From the NCBI GenBank assembly GCA_964347975.1, contig CAYGAY010000017.1, forward strand, positions 1 to 64,000: a DNA stretch of 64,000 bases. Reading direction: 5' to 3'. Position numbers and translations under genes: made by a program. The notes below the pieces were generated by a model that saw nothing but the letters and a program-made list of their open reading frames with translations, ran no database searches and had not been told where the DNA came from. This DNA is from Bin87 sp964347975 (lineage in GTDB: Bacteria; Chloroflexota; Dehalococcoidia; Lucifugimonadales; UBA3495). Positions 1 through 8,851 of this stretch are shown in pieces (positions within the stretch are counted from its first letter, which is position 1; each line of letters starts with the position of its first letter).

Positions 1-1994
1 TTGCGGCGGTCTTCGCCGGTGTCGGCGCCGCAGAAGCCGTCGCCAGCGTCGCCGACACTCTGGACCCGGTTGGGATACACCCGGCTATGCTCCAGCCGCA
101 CGTTTACCCTCGTGTGAAAGCTGTTCCCATCGGTGTCGGCCGCGATGGAACCGCAAATCGGGTCGGACAGTTCGAAGGGGGACCGGACGTAGGTGCGGTT
201 CTCAACCAGGTCCGGTAACTCGGCCTGGTAATCCTGAAAGGCAAGCGTCGAACTGGCGATGAGCGTATCGCCGAATCGCAGCTCTTCCAGCTCGTTCAAT
301 CCCCACCGGGCGCCGTGCGTGGGGGCGATGTTGCCCAGGTTGGTGCCGGCCAGATGCAGCTCGAGCAGTTCCGACAAGCCGTCAAACTGGCCGGGGTGGA
401 TGCAGGCCAGCGCCGTGTTGTCGTCCAGATACAGCTCGCGCAGGTTGGACAGCCCGTCAAACAGGTCCGGCGGCAGATACTCCAGCGCGTTGCCGTTCAG
501 ACGCAGCAGTGTCATGGCGGTCAGCCCGTCGAACACGTCTTCAGGCAGGGCGGCCAGCGCGTTGTCTTGCAGACGCAGCGCGCTCAGGAAGGTCAGCCCG
601 TCGAACACGTCTGCGGGCAGGGTGGTCAGCGAGTTGTCTTGCAGATACAGCTGTTCCAGTGCGGCGAGGCCGTCGAACACGTCTGCGGGCAGGGTGGTCA
701 GCGCGTTTTCGCTTATTTCCAGGGTTTGCAGGCTGGACAGCCCGTCGAACAGGTCTTCGGGTAGGGTGTCTAGCGAGTTGTTGTACATCCGCAGGGTTTG
801 CAGGCCGGTGAGGCCGTCGAACACGTCTGCGGGCAGGGCGGTCAGCGAGTTGTCGTACAGATTCAGGATTTGCAGGCCGGTGAGGCCGTCGAACACGTCT
901 TCGGGCAGCTCTGCCAGCTTGTTGTTGCTCAGATACAAGTTTTGCAGGCCGGTAAAGTTGGCGAAGTCGCCGTTTCGCAGGGCGTGCAGTCTCAGATTGT
1001 TCAGGTCAAGCGTAGTGCGGGCCTCAAGTTGCGCGGTGGTAACGTCGGCGCAATCAGAGGCGCCTTGTTCGGCGACGATCTTGTCGACCACTTTCTGCGT
1101 GCGCCTGTGGAGGGGGTTGCTGGCGCCGCCGCATTCGGCCAGCCGTTCCAGGGTATCGCAAATCGGGTCGGTCAGTGCGACGACGTCCTCGACCCGGAAG
1201 TCGTCTTCGACCAGGGCGGGCAGCACCGCCTGGTAGGTCGCAAAGTCAACGTCAAAGGTATTCGCCTCAGCGATGCGCACGTCGCCAAACCGCAGATCCG
1301 CCAAACTGGTCAAGTTCCACCGGGTGAAGTGGGTGGGGTTGATGTTGCCCAACTTGGTGTTCTGCATCCGCAGCAGTCTCAGGTTGGACAAGCCGTCGAA
1401 CTGGCTGGCGTGAATGCAGGCCAGTGGAGGGTTGTTTTCCAGATGCAGAGTTTCCAGGGGCAGCCCCTCAAACAAGTCCGGCGGCAGCCATTCCAGCTGG
1501 TTGTTGTTCAGGCGGATGTTTGCCAGGCTGGAGGTCTCGTCGAACACGCCGTCGGGCAGGGTCGTCAGATCGTTGTTGTAAATGCGCAGGTGGGTCATGC
1601 TGGAAAGGCCGTCGAAGACGCCGCTGGGAAGCTCGGCCAGGTCGTTGTCATACAGATTCAGCTGTTTCAGGCTGGTGAGGTCATCGAAGTCGTCGCTTTG
1701 CACAGAACTCAGGCTATTGGCTACCCGGAGAATACCAGTGACGCCGTTCAAGTCCGCGGTGGTAACGGCGCTGCAATCGGTCTCGCTCATCTTGGCGAGG
1801 ATGGCGTCGACCACCTTCTGCGTGCGCCCGTCGAGGGGGCCGCTGCCGCAGCTGGCCGGCGCTTCCTGGGCATGCGCGGCGGGTGGGGTGGGCAGCGCCA
1901 GCCAAAGCGCGGCCACGGCCGCCAGCAGCAGCGGCGGCCCCCACTTCGCCCAGCGGGTTTTGCCACGCCAATTTTTCCTGCTTCGGCTGTCCAC
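1..1994 (-). CDS. Secreted leucine-rich-repeat protein (partial, runs off left edge)
   Basis: The minus-strand frame opens at a GTG (1992-1994) preceded by AGGAGG at 8-nt spacing and stays open to base 1, so the C-terminus is missing. The N-terminus has basic residues, a hydrophobic stretch (LLLAAVAALWLALP) and a likely AHA|QE cleavage site, indicating export. Two modules follow. Each starts with a Cys-containing segment ending RTQKVVD-x-I-x-A and DC-x-x-VTTA, continues with 23-24-residue LRRs of the type L-x-x-L-x-L-x-x-N-x-L-x-x-LP-x-x-x-FDGL, and closes with an LRFGD...YQA-x-LP-x-LVE...DPIC segment. LRRs suggest extracellular protein or ligand binding; no catalytic domain is visible. Large plus-strand frames across this region are mirrors of the repeats. 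Confidence 0.85.
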   Translation of the reverse strand, partial: MDSRSRKNWRGKTRWAKWGPPLLLAAVAALWLALPTPPAAHAQEAPASCGSGPLDGRTQKVVDAILAKMSETDCSAVTTADLNGVTGILRVANSLSSVQSDDFDDLTSLKQLNLYDNDLAELPSGVFDGLSSMTHLRIYNNDLTTLPDGVFDETSSLANIRLNNNQLEWLPPDLFEGLPLETLHLENNPPLACIHASQFDGLSNLRLLRMQNTKLGNINPTHFTRWNLTSLADLRFGDVRIAEANTFDVDFATYQAVLPALVEDDFRVEDVVALTDPICDTLERLAECGGASNPLHRRTQKVVDKIVAEQGASDCADVTTAQLEARTTLDLNNLRLHALRNGDFANFTGLQNLYLSNNKLAELPEDVFDGLTGLQILNLYDNSLTALPADVFDGLTGLQTLRMYNNSLDTLPEDLFDGLSSLQTLEISENALTTLPADVFDGLAALEQLYLQDNSLTTLPADVFDGLTFLSALRLQDNALAALPEDVFDGLTAMTLLRLNGNALEYLPPDLFDGLSNLRELYLDDNTALACIHPGQFDGLSELLELHLAGTNLGNIAPTHGARWGLNELEELRFGDTLIASSTLAFQDYQAELPDLVENRTYVRSPFELSDPICGSIAADTDGNSFHTRVNVRLEHSRVYPNRVQSVGDAGDGFCGADTGEDRR

Positions 1995-2226
1995 GTGTGG
2001 CCTCCTGGTGAATAAGGGTCGGTAATTGCGACAAGAATTGTAGCACCATTCCCTTATGTTAAACCACTGCATCCGGCCGGTTACGACGGGCAGTTCGACG
2101 AGGCCCGCCGCCTTGTGGAGAACGCCCTGGTGGACGGCCAAGCAATTCCGGGGCATCGCCAGCCGGTAGGCCAGCCTGGGGAAGATGCAGGAGGGAGACG
2201 GAACGCTACCTAACCCCCGCGACCAT

Positions 2227-2258
2227 CTCACTGTAGCGGCAACTCACTGTAGCGGCAA
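2227..2258. repeat. Perfect 16-bp tandem duplication
   Basis: The unit CTCACTGTAGCGGCAA occurs twice head to tail between the LRR gene and the MFS gene end. It may be replication slippage or part of an intergenic control region. No gene is evident in 1995-2291. Confidence 0.7.
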
Positions 2259-2291
2259 CTCCGGTGGTTGCCCCGATGCGTGTAGTTGCCC

Positions 2292-3584
2292 CTATCCCGT
2301 GGACCTATCGACAACGGCCGGCCGCCGCGCCAGCAGGTAGCACAATCCGGACAACAGCTGTAAAGGAGCGGCGGCCAGCAACGCCGCGGCATAGGTCCCC
2401 GTCTGGTCGAAGACCCAACCCGCGGACCATGCCGCCAGGAGTGAGGCGGCCCCGAAAGACACCGTCATCGCGCCAACCAGCGTCCCGAAACTGCGCCGAC
2501 CGAAGTACTCCCCCACCGCCAGCCAGCCCAGCGTGGCAATCCCCTCGGTGGCGGCGATGGAGACTACGAACAGCGCGGCGGCGACGTAGCCCGTACCCAC
2601 CAGAAACGCCGCGGTCCCGGCGGCTCCCACGCTCATCCCGGCAAAGATGAGCCACCGCGAGGGTATCCAGGTCGCCGCCACGCCCATGGCAATACGCAAG
2701 GGAATTATCGCCAGGAAGGTGGACGCCAGGTAGAAAGCGGCCGTTTCTTCCGGTATTCCCTTCCAAACCAGCATGGGTATCTGGTTGATCACCAGCGCGT
2801 CGGCGGCGGCGATGCGCAGGGTGACGCCCACGGTCAGCAACCAGAAGGCCGGCGTGGCCAGCGCCTGCCGAACCGTGAGATCGGACGCCGCATAGGTCGG
2901 TTCGATGCGGCGTCCTCTGATTGCTCCGGCCGCGCCAGCCTCGGGTCGTATCCCGTCGGGCAGCAAACCGATGTCTTCCGGACGGCTCCGTATGACGATA
3001 GAGGCTCCTACGGTGAGGACGCCGGCCACGGCGCCGGCTCCCAGGATGGTCGTTCTCCAGCCGAACCGGCCCAGGCACCAGGATAGCAACGGGACCATCA
3101 CGGCAGCGCCGCCGGCAAAAGCCGTATTCAGCAGCGTCATCGGCAGCGCCTTCCGTCGCGCGAACCACTGGTTGGCAATGGTCATCAGGTTGGGAACTAT
3201 CCCGATACCCCGGCCGATGGCGGAAATCCCCGAATACGCCAGCGCCAGCTGCCAGTAAGAACTCACGCCGGCGACGGAGGCGAACCCGGCGCAGCTCAGC
3301 AGTCCTCCGATGAGCGCCAGCCGCCGGCCCCCGTAACGGTCCGCCAGCCATCCGGCGCCCAGGGACGCCACGTTGCCCACGGCCCACGCTGCCCCCACTA
3401 CGAAAGCGAACTGGGCCGAGGCAATGCCCAGATCTTCCTGGAGAGCTGGCGCGAATACCAGGAAGCCGGGAATGATGGCTCCGAACCCCAGGAACCCCAT
3501 GGTTCCGCTGGCAAGAATGACCCACCAGCCGTAGTAGACGCCGCTCCCCCTGGCCCGCCGCCGGCCGGTTGTGCGGTGGATCAT
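2292..3584 (-). CDS. MFS transporter, OFA-like (copy 1)
   Basis: A 430-residue protein with about 12 hydrophobic segments. The N-terminus carries the YYGWWVILA motif common in oxalate/formate-antiporter-like (OFA) and monocarboxylate-type MFS proteins, and the first cytoplasmic loop has the MFS A-motif-like ADRYGGRR. It probably carries a small organic anion across the cytoplasmic membrane; the substrate cannot be read from sequence. It is the last gene of a minus-strand operon, 16 bp behind a paralogous MFS gene, which is itself preceded by a cupin gene. The paralogue pair is either a local duplication or two related carriers for one pathway. Confidence 0.88.
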   Translation of the reverse strand: MIHRTTGRRRARGSGVYYGWWVILASGTMGFLGFGAIIPGFLVFAPALQEDLGIASAQFAFVVGAAWAVGNVASLGAGWLADRYGGRRLALIGGLLSCAGFASVAGVSSYWQLALAYSGISAIGRGIGIVPNLMTIANQWFARRKALPMTLLNTAFAGGAAVMVPLLSWCLGRFGWRTTILGAGAVAGVLTVGASIVIRSRPEDIGLLPDGIRPEAGAAGAIRGRRIEPTYAASDLTVRQALATPAFWLLTVGVTLRIAAADALVINQIPMLVWKGIPEETAAFYLASTFLAIIPLRIAMGVAATWIPSRWLIFAGMSVGAAGTAAFLVGTGYVAAALFVVSIAATEGIATLGWLAVGEYFGRRSFGTLVGAMTVSFGAASLLAAWSAGWVFDQTGTYAAALLAAAPLQLLSGLCYLLARRPAVVDRSTG

Positions 3585-3600
3585 CCCGTCCCCGGCATCC

Positions 3601-4887
3601 CTATCGGGAATCGGCGGCGGCGGCGTCGGCGGCCGGCTGTTTTACCAGCAGGAACGACGCGGCGGCCACCGCTTGCAAGCCGGCCGCCGCCGCCAGCGCC
3701 GGCATGAAGCTGCCGGTCCGGTCGAAGACCGAGCCGGCGACAGCCGGGATGATCAGCCCGCCGGTTCCGTAGAACACCGTCATCACGCCGACCAGTGTGC
3801 CGTAGCTGCGCCGACCAAAATATTCCCCGACCGTGATCCACGCTATCGAACTCACTCCCTGTCCAGCCGCCGATGCCGCGATCAGGAACCACGCCACCCG
3901 GTCGCCCGGCATAATCAGGGCCGCCAGGGTGCAGAGGGTCACCGCCACCATCGCCGCGCTCAACAGCCAGCGGGGGGCGATCCACAACGCCGCCAGTCCC
4001 ATTCCAAAACGCGCCGGTATGGTGGCGAAGTAAGTCAAAGACAGATAGGAGGATGTTCTGGACTCAGCCACTCCCTTCCATATCAATATCGGTATCTGAT
4101 TCACTATCAGCACGTCCGATGTTACCGTGCGCAGCGCTGCCCCCAGGGACAACGCCCAAAAGGTTGCGGTCACCAGGGCTTGCCCCAGCGTGAAATCCCG
4201 CCGACCGGCGCCCGCTTCCGCAGGGGCAACCCGTGTGGCTGCCGTATCCCCCGGGTTGGCGTTGGCCGGCGTCCGGGGCCTGGGGGCGGTTCCGTCGGGT
4301 TGCAAGCCGATATCCTCCGGCCGGCTGCGGATGACTGCTACCGCGGGCAGGGTCAAGGCGCCTATCGCAAGGCCGGCCACCAACGCGGTGGGACGCCACC
4401 CAATCTGCGCCGCCCCCAGGCTCAATACGGGGAGAAGCGCCGCCGCTCCCCCGGCGGTGGACGTGTTCACCACTGCCAGGGCCAGCGCCTTGCGACGCGC
4501 GAACCACTGGTTGACCAGGGTCATCAACGTGGGAAAGATGCCCAGGCCCCGGCCTGCCGACGCAACTACCGTGTACGCCAGCAGGATCCCCAGGAACGAA
4601 TTTGCCAACGCGAGAGCCGCAAACCCGGCCCCGCAGAGCAGGCCGCCGACCAGGACCAGCCGGCGCGCTCCGTACCGGTCCGCCAGCCACCCGGCCACTA
4701 CAGAGGTGATGTCTCCGATACCCCACGCCGCTCCGACTACAAAGGCCGATTGGCCCGACGACAGCCCCAACTCGTCGCGTATGGGAACCGAAAACGCCAG
4801 ATACCCGGGGATGACGACCCCAAATGCTGCGAAGCCCAGGCAAACCGCCGCGCCGAGCACCCACCAGCCGTAGAAGACCTCCCGCAC
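3601..4887 (-). CDS. MFS transporter, OFA-like (copy 2)
   Basis: A 428-residue MFS protein starting with GTG (4885-4887). FYGWWVLGA lies at the N-terminus and ADRYGARR in the first cytoplasmic loop; there are about 12 membrane spans with a polar Pro/Ala-rich loop near the middle. It is collinear with the next gene downstream (same NQWFARRKAL and GEYFGRRS motifs), so the two are paralogues. The cupin gene ends 18 bp upstream, so cupin and both transporters are probably co-transcribed. The Shine-Dalgarno site is weak. Confidence 0.88.
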   Translation of the reverse strand: MREVFYGWWVLGAAVCLGFAAFGVVIPGYLAFSVPIRDELGLSSGQSAFVVGAAWGIGDITSVVAGWLADRYGARRLVLVGGLLCGAGFAALALANSFLGILLAYTVVASAGRGLGIFPTLMTLVNQWFARRKALALAVVNTSTAGGAAALLPVLSLGAAQIGWRPTALVAGLAIGALTLPAVAVIRSRPEDIGLQPDGTAPRPRTPANANPGDTAATRVAPAEAGAGRRDFTLGQALVTATFWALSLGAALRTVTSDVLIVNQIPILIWKGVAESRTSSYLSLTYFATIPARFGMGLAALWIAPRWLLSAAMVAVTLCTLAALIMPGDRVAWFLIAASAAGQGVSSIAWITVGEYFGRRSYGTLVGVMTVFYGTGGLIIPAVAGSVFDRTGSFMPALAAAAGLQAVAAASFLLVKQPAADAAAADSR

Positions 4888-4905
4888 TGTCGAGACGGCA
4901 AGGGC

Positions 4906-5289
4906 CTAGTCCGCCAGCGGTATCACCAGGTACACCCGCTCTTCGCCGCCCACCACTCGCGTCGTGTGGCCTTGTCCGGTGAGGTCTTCCGCCAACAGCA
5001 CGTCGCCGGGCCCCACGCGGTGGGTGGAGCCGTCGCTCAACCCGATTTCAGCCTGGCCGGCCAGCGTAACGGTGTACTGGCGGCGCGGGGCGCAGTGGAA
5101 GTCCAGGAAATAGTCGGGCGGCGAAATGCGGATGGTCAGGCCGCTGGTGGCCTGCATGGGCGTGCCCCGCCCGTAGGCGCCTTCGGTGTCCAGGAAGTCC
5201 TCGAAGGGCGGATCGTAATGTTCCAGGCGGGATTGACCGTCCGGGCCGGTATAGACGCGCACGAATTGGGGCATGGGATGGCTCCTCAC
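4906..5289 (-). CDS. Cupin-fold protein
   Basis: 127 residues. The conserved part has a cupin-like beta pattern: a metal-side motif region (DYFLDFHCAPRRQY), then the second cupin motif G-x-x-x-x-x-GPGDVLLAEDLTGQGH. Cupins of this size bind metals and act on, or sense, small organic acids. As first gene of an operon with two OFA-like MFS transporters it may act on the transported compound; this is inference from neighbourhood only. The start may be the second Met (MPQFVRV). Confidence 0.75.
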   Translation of the reverse strand: MRSHPMPQFVRVYTGPDGQSRLEHYDPPFEDFLDTEGAYGRGTPMQATSGLTIRISPPDYFLDFHCAPRRQYTVTLAGQAEIGLSDGSTHRVGPGDVLLAEDLTGQGHTTRVVGGEERVYLVIPLAD

Positions 5290-5300
5290 AACTTAATTGT

Positions 5301-5323
5301 CATTCCGGCGAAAGTCGGAATCC
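5301..5323. repeat. Short palindromic hairpin repeat
   Basis: ATTCCGGCGAAAGTCGGAAT-type hairpin (ATTCCG-CGAAAG-CGGAAT). The same design recurs near 5801, 17054, 36999, 53768 and 60728, always between genes, so it is a dispersed REP-like family. Confidence 0.6.
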
Positions 5324-5357
5324 AGTCTGATTTTGATTGCCGCCGATTATACGGCGC

Positions 5358-5678
5358 CTACTCCCGGCTGCCGTCGTCAACGGCGCGTTGCGTTACCCAC
5401 GAGGACTCGTCGCTTCCGCCTCGCGAACGGCGGACATTCTCAAAAACGCGGTTCACGACGGCCCCGATAATCAATCCCGCCGCCGCCCCCAGGGGAAAAG
5501 CCAGCAGCCCGCCGGAGACGCAGAGCACCACCAGCACGTGCGGCTCCACGATCGCTCGGTCGTTCAGCTCCGCAATGCGGGCGAATCGGGAAGCGATAGC
5601 CCAGGCGACGTAACCGCCGGCGACGGCTCCGCCAACGGCTCCGCAGAAGATATAAAACAATCTGGTAGGGGTGAACAT
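5358..5678 (-). CDS. Small two-span membrane protein, unknown
   Basis: 106 residues with two glycine-rich hydrophobic segments (about residues 8-29 and 47-73, the second with GGLLAFPLGAAAGLIIGAVV) and a polar, Arg/Ser-rich tail. It resembles the small Gly-zipper membrane protein at 37047-37298 in layout. No family recognised and no operon partner. Confidence 0.5.
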   Translation of the reverse strand: MFTPTRLFYIFCGAVGGAVAGGYVAWAIASRFARIAELNDRAIVEPHVLVVLCVSGGLLAFPLGAAAGLIIGAVVNRVFENVRRSRGGSDESSWVTQRAVDDGSRE

Positions 5679-5875
5679 AAGCGTCAGGAATCCCGATTGG
5701 TTGCGGACGAGGCGCGCAAGGCAAGTTACGACGCAATCCTAACACGTCCGGCGCTGCAATCCACCATCCGACAGCTTATTTATGCAAATGATTTCCTGGA
5801 TACCGGCGAAAGCCGGTATGATCCTTTTGGCGCCGGCCGCCGCGCATCCGAACGGTTGCATTTCGTAATCCGCCC

Positions 5876-5904
5876 TTGACAGAATGCCGTTATCGCCGTT
5901 TAAT
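5876..5904 (+). promoter_or_regulatory. Sigma70-type promoter for the ABC transporter operon
   Basis: TTGACA at 5876-5881, a 17-nt spacer, then TTTAAT at 5899-5904 (5/6 match to the -10 consensus). It lies about 75 bp before the SBP start and gives a leader of roughly 65 nt. Confidence 0.75.
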
Positions 5905-5978
5905 CGTCCGGCATTCGTAACCGACGGGATATCCGTGGACCTCGGTTAAAGCAGTACATCTAGAGGAGTGTTCATATA

Positions 5979-7784
5979 ATGGGATTGAAAAAGGTTATGA
6001 ACGTCCGGCTGCTGACGGCATTTGGCCTGGCGGTTGGCATGATCGCTGCGGTGGCTTGCGGTGGCGCATCCGAGGCTCCGGCAGCCCCGGCGGCGCCGGC
6101 CAGCTCCGGCGGCAGCGCCGCTGCGGCTCCCACCGCCATGCCGGCAGCCACCGAGCCGGCGGCCATGTCCGAGAGCGCCGGCGGCCACGTCAACCTGCTG
6201 GTGACCAACATCGGCAACGGTAAGTTCGACCCCCTGCTGACCGAAGGCGAGGACCTCAAGTTCCAGCGCATCTTTGGTGTTGCTCTGGTGGGCGGCGCCG
6301 GCGGCAGCGAACTGGTTCCAGCGGTCGCCAAGGACTGGTCGGTGAGCGAGGACGGGAAGGTCTGGACCTTCACCGTCAACGACGGCTTCATCCAGGCGCA
6401 CGACGGGAACACCATCACCCGCGACGACGTTTTCTTTAACCTGGACTCCCGCCTGGGAGCCGAGGCGCAGGAATTGCTGGGAACCGGCTACTACGAGCCC
6501 CGCGACGTGGCGTTGACCAAGCTGATTGACGGCGTATCCAAGGGCCCCGCCGATGACCAGGTGCAGGTAACCTTCAACACGGTTCGGCTCGACTTCTCCT
6601 TCAACTGGTCCGAGAACGCCCAGGGCGCCAGCGCGATGATCGTCCCCGAGGCGACCATGCGGGAGCGCGCCGGGGCCGCCGGGTTCGAAGGCTACGAAAC
6701 CGACCCCGTCGGCATTGGCTCGATGCGGGTGACCGACTTCGTGCTGGAGCAGAAGTACTCTTTCGAAAAGTTCGATGACTTCTTCTGGACCACCGAAAAC
6801 GGCTTTTCGGAAGATCGCAGCGTCACCTTCGACACCCTGACCATTGAGGTGGTGCCCGAGCCGGCCGGCCGGCTGGCCGCCCTGCGCAGCGGCGACGCCC
6901 AGCTGATCGAAGCCAACATCAACATGATCGGCGACATCGACGGGATCGACGGCGCTTCCATCGCATGGCAGAAAGAATCATCCTACAACTGGGTGGTGTA
7001 CGTTGACTGCTGGACCGAGGATCTCTGGTGCTACCCGGTGGAGGCCCGCCAGGCCGCCGAACACGCCATTGACAAGGACGCCATCGTCAACGGCCTGTAC
7101 TCTCCCGAATCAGTCAACGCCGACAGCTGGGCCCACGTCACCCCCAACTCCCTGGGCTGGGGCGAAAACCTGAGGCCGCGTCCTTTTGACCTGGCGAAGT
7201 CCCATGAGCTGCTCAAGTCCATCGGCTACGGCGGAGCCAACGGCGACGACGGGACCGACGCCAACGGCGAGCAGATTTCCTTCACCATCTACACCTGGGA
7301 AGCCGGCGACCTGCCTTTGCTGCCCGACCTGGCCCAGCTGTACAAGGACTTCTGGACCGAGGGCCTGGGTTGGGATGTTGAGGTAGTGGTCGGCGACGCC
7401 GCCGCGACCCGCCAGCAGTGGAACAACCGTGAGTTCCCCGCCGACGTCCTGGTACGCACCAACGAGGGCCGCTATGATGGCACGTCCATCACCCAAGGCG
7501 GTTTCATCAACGAACAGATCGCCTGGCGCGCTGTGGGCGACTGGCAGAACGAACCCTGGGCCAGCACCTCCACTCCGGTCGTGCAGAAGGGCCTCTCCGA
7601 CCTCAACCCCGACACCCGCGCCGCGTCGTACAATGAGATGTACGATTACCTACAGGACCAGACCCACTGGGGCGACGGTTTCAACACCAACGTACCGTGG
7701 GGATTGGGAGCCGACGTGGCCTCCTACGAACCCTGGAGCCTGGTGCCCTACGTCACCGCCATCTGGACGCTGAAGCTGAAGTAG
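5979..7784 (+). CDS. Dipeptide/oligopeptide ABC transporter substrate-binding lipoprotein (set 1)
   Basis: 601 residues, SBP family 5 (SBP_bac_5). The signal peptide ends in a lipobox (IAAVAC|GG), followed by an Ala/Pro/Ser-rich tether typical of these lipoproteins, so it is probably anchored outside the membrane. The family-5 core includes FDPLLTEGEDLKFQRIFG near the start, an AKDWSVSEDGKVWTF strand and AAEHAIDKDAI. A GAGGAG ribosome site precedes the ATG by 10 nt. It heads the only importer here that also has ATPases. The ligand cannot be read from sequence; peptides are the default for the family. Confidence 0.92.
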   Translation: MGLKKVMNVRLLTAFGLAVGMIAAVACGGASEAPAAPAAPASSGGSAAAAPTAMPAATEPAAMSESAGGHVNLLVTNIGNGKFDPLLTEGEDLKFQRIFGVALVGGAGGSELVPAVAKDWSVSEDGKVWTFTVNDGFIQAHDGNTITRDDVFFNLDSRLGAEAQELLGTGYYEPRDVALTKLIDGVSKGPADDQVQVTFNTVRLDFSFNWSENAQGASAMIVPEATMRERAGAAGFEGYETDPVGIGSMRVTDFVLEQKYSFEKFDDFFWTTENGFSEDRSVTFDTLTIEVVPEPAGRLAALRSGDAQLIEANINMIGDIDGIDGASIAWQKESSYNWVVYVDCWTEDLWCYPVEARQAAEHAIDKDAIVNGLYSPESVNADSWAHVTPNSLGWGENLRPRPFDLAKSHELLKSIGYGGANGDDGTDANGEQISFTIYTWEAGDLPLLPDLAQLYKDFWTEGLGWDVEVVVGDAAATRQQWNNREFPADVLVRTNEGRYDGTSITQGGFINEQIAWRAVGDWQNEPWASTSTPVVQKGLSDLNPDTRAASYNEMYDYLQDQTHWGDGFNTNVPWGLGADVASYEPWSLVPYVTAIWTLKLK

Positions 7785-7815
7785 GTCGCGGTACTGGAAC
7801 TACACCGCAACGGGC

Positions 7816-7840
7816 AGGGGCGGGTTTGAAACCCGCCCCT
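7816..7840. repeat. 25-nt near-perfect palindrome between SBP and permease genes
   Basis: AGGGGCGGGTTT-G-AAACCCGCCCCT: two perfect 12-nt arms around a single base. It can form a hairpin in the operon mRNA. It may be a stability element that allows more SBP than permease to be made; no U-tract follows, so it is not a standard terminator. Confidence 0.7.
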
Positions 7841-7862
7841 ACGGTAAGGCATCGGCAGAACA

Positions 7863-8828
7863 ATGACCGCTTACATCATTCGCCGCATCGGGGAGGGTCT
7901 GGTCACCCTGATCGCGCTCAGCTTCGTCGTATTTGGCAGCGTTCACTTGACCGGCGACCCGGCCCGGTTCCTGCTGCCCATTTCAGCCGAGCACGATGAA
8001 TCGGTGTACGAAGCGCAGAAGGCGGCCTATGGATTGGACAAGCCGTTCATTGTCCAGTACTGGAACTTCCTGATCAAGGCCGTTCGGTTGGACTTCGGCG
8101 ATTCCTTTACTGCCCGACGCCCGGTTCAGGAGATCCTGCTGGAGCGCATACCGGCGACCGTCCATCTGGCTATCGCCGGTACGATCCTGGCTATTGGGAT
8201 AGGAGTGCCTCTGGGCATAATATCCGCGGTAAAGCGCGACACCTTCCTGGACCGGATCTGCAAGGCATTCGCCATTTTTGGCATGGCCGCCCCGCAATTT
8301 TGGGTAGCCATCATGTTGATCATAGTCTTTGCCGGATATTGGGGTTGGCTGCCGGCCTTTGGTCGCGGCGACATGACGGGATGGTTCCCCACATGGTCCC
8401 AGATCCCCGATATGCTGGCCCACCTGATTTTGCCGGCCTTCGTGCTGGCGCTGGCGATAATTGCCGCCATCATGCGCCTGGCCCGTTCGGCGATGCTGGA
8501 AGTGCTGGACAGCGATTACGTGAAATTCGCCCAGGTGAAGGGCATGAGCGACCGGGTAGTCATCTGGAAACACGCCGCCCGCAACGCGCTCATCCCGGTA
8601 ATCACCTTTGGCGGCATCAGCCTGGCCGGCCTGCTCAACGGCTCCGTGGTGGTGGAAGTGGTTTTCGCCTGGCCCGGCGTGGGTCTCATGCTGCTGGAGG
8701 GCGTTCTGTCCAACAACTTCCCCCAGGTTGAGGGGGCCATAATGGTTTCCGGCGCTGCCTACATCCTGACGGCGCTGGTTGTGGACATTCTGTACGGTTA
8801 CGCTGACCCGCGGGTCCGGATGAACTAG
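7863..8828 (+). CDS. ABC transporter permease, DppB-type (set 1)
   Basis: 321 residues starting MTAYIIRRIGEGLVTL, the usual N-terminus of DppB/OppB permeases. There are six spans and the EAA loop region (KFAQVKGMSDRVVIWKHAARNALIP) near residues 222-246, which contacts the ATPase. The C-terminus ends ...DILYGYADPRVRMN, as in the family. It forms the membrane channel with the DppC-type protein encoded 23 bp downstream. Confidence 0.93.
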   Translation: MTAYIIRRIGEGLVTLIALSFVVFGSVHLTGDPARFLLPISAEHDESVYEAQKAAYGLDKPFIVQYWNFLIKAVRLDFGDSFTARRPVQEILLERIPATVHLAIAGTILAIGIGVPLGIISAVKRDTFLDRICKAFAIFGMAAPQFWVAIMLIIVFAGYWGWLPAFGRGDMTGWFPTWSQIPDMLAHLILPAFVLALAIIAAIMRLARSAMLEVLDSDYVKFAQVKGMSDRVVIWKHAARNALIPVITFGGISLAGLLNGSVVVEVVFAWPGVGLMLLEGVLSNNFPQVEGAIMVSGAAYILTALVVDILYGYADPRVRMN

Positions 8829-8851
8829 ACGACTCGGGCCGGAGGGCGATT

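Noticed and set aside
259..2025. Long plus-strand frames rich in Gln/Val or Ser/Arg
   Set aside because: They are mirror images of the minus-strand LRR gene, whose repeats create open frames on the other strand.
2067..2210. Possible coding remnant GYDGQFDEARRLVENALVDGQ on the plus strand
   Set aside because: Looks protein-like for about 45 codons but has no start, no ribosome site and no recognisable family; too weak to annotate.
3571..5613. 680-codon plus-strand frame
   Set aside because: It lies opposite the MFS and cupin genes, has no domain, and its composition is that of a GC-rich shadow.
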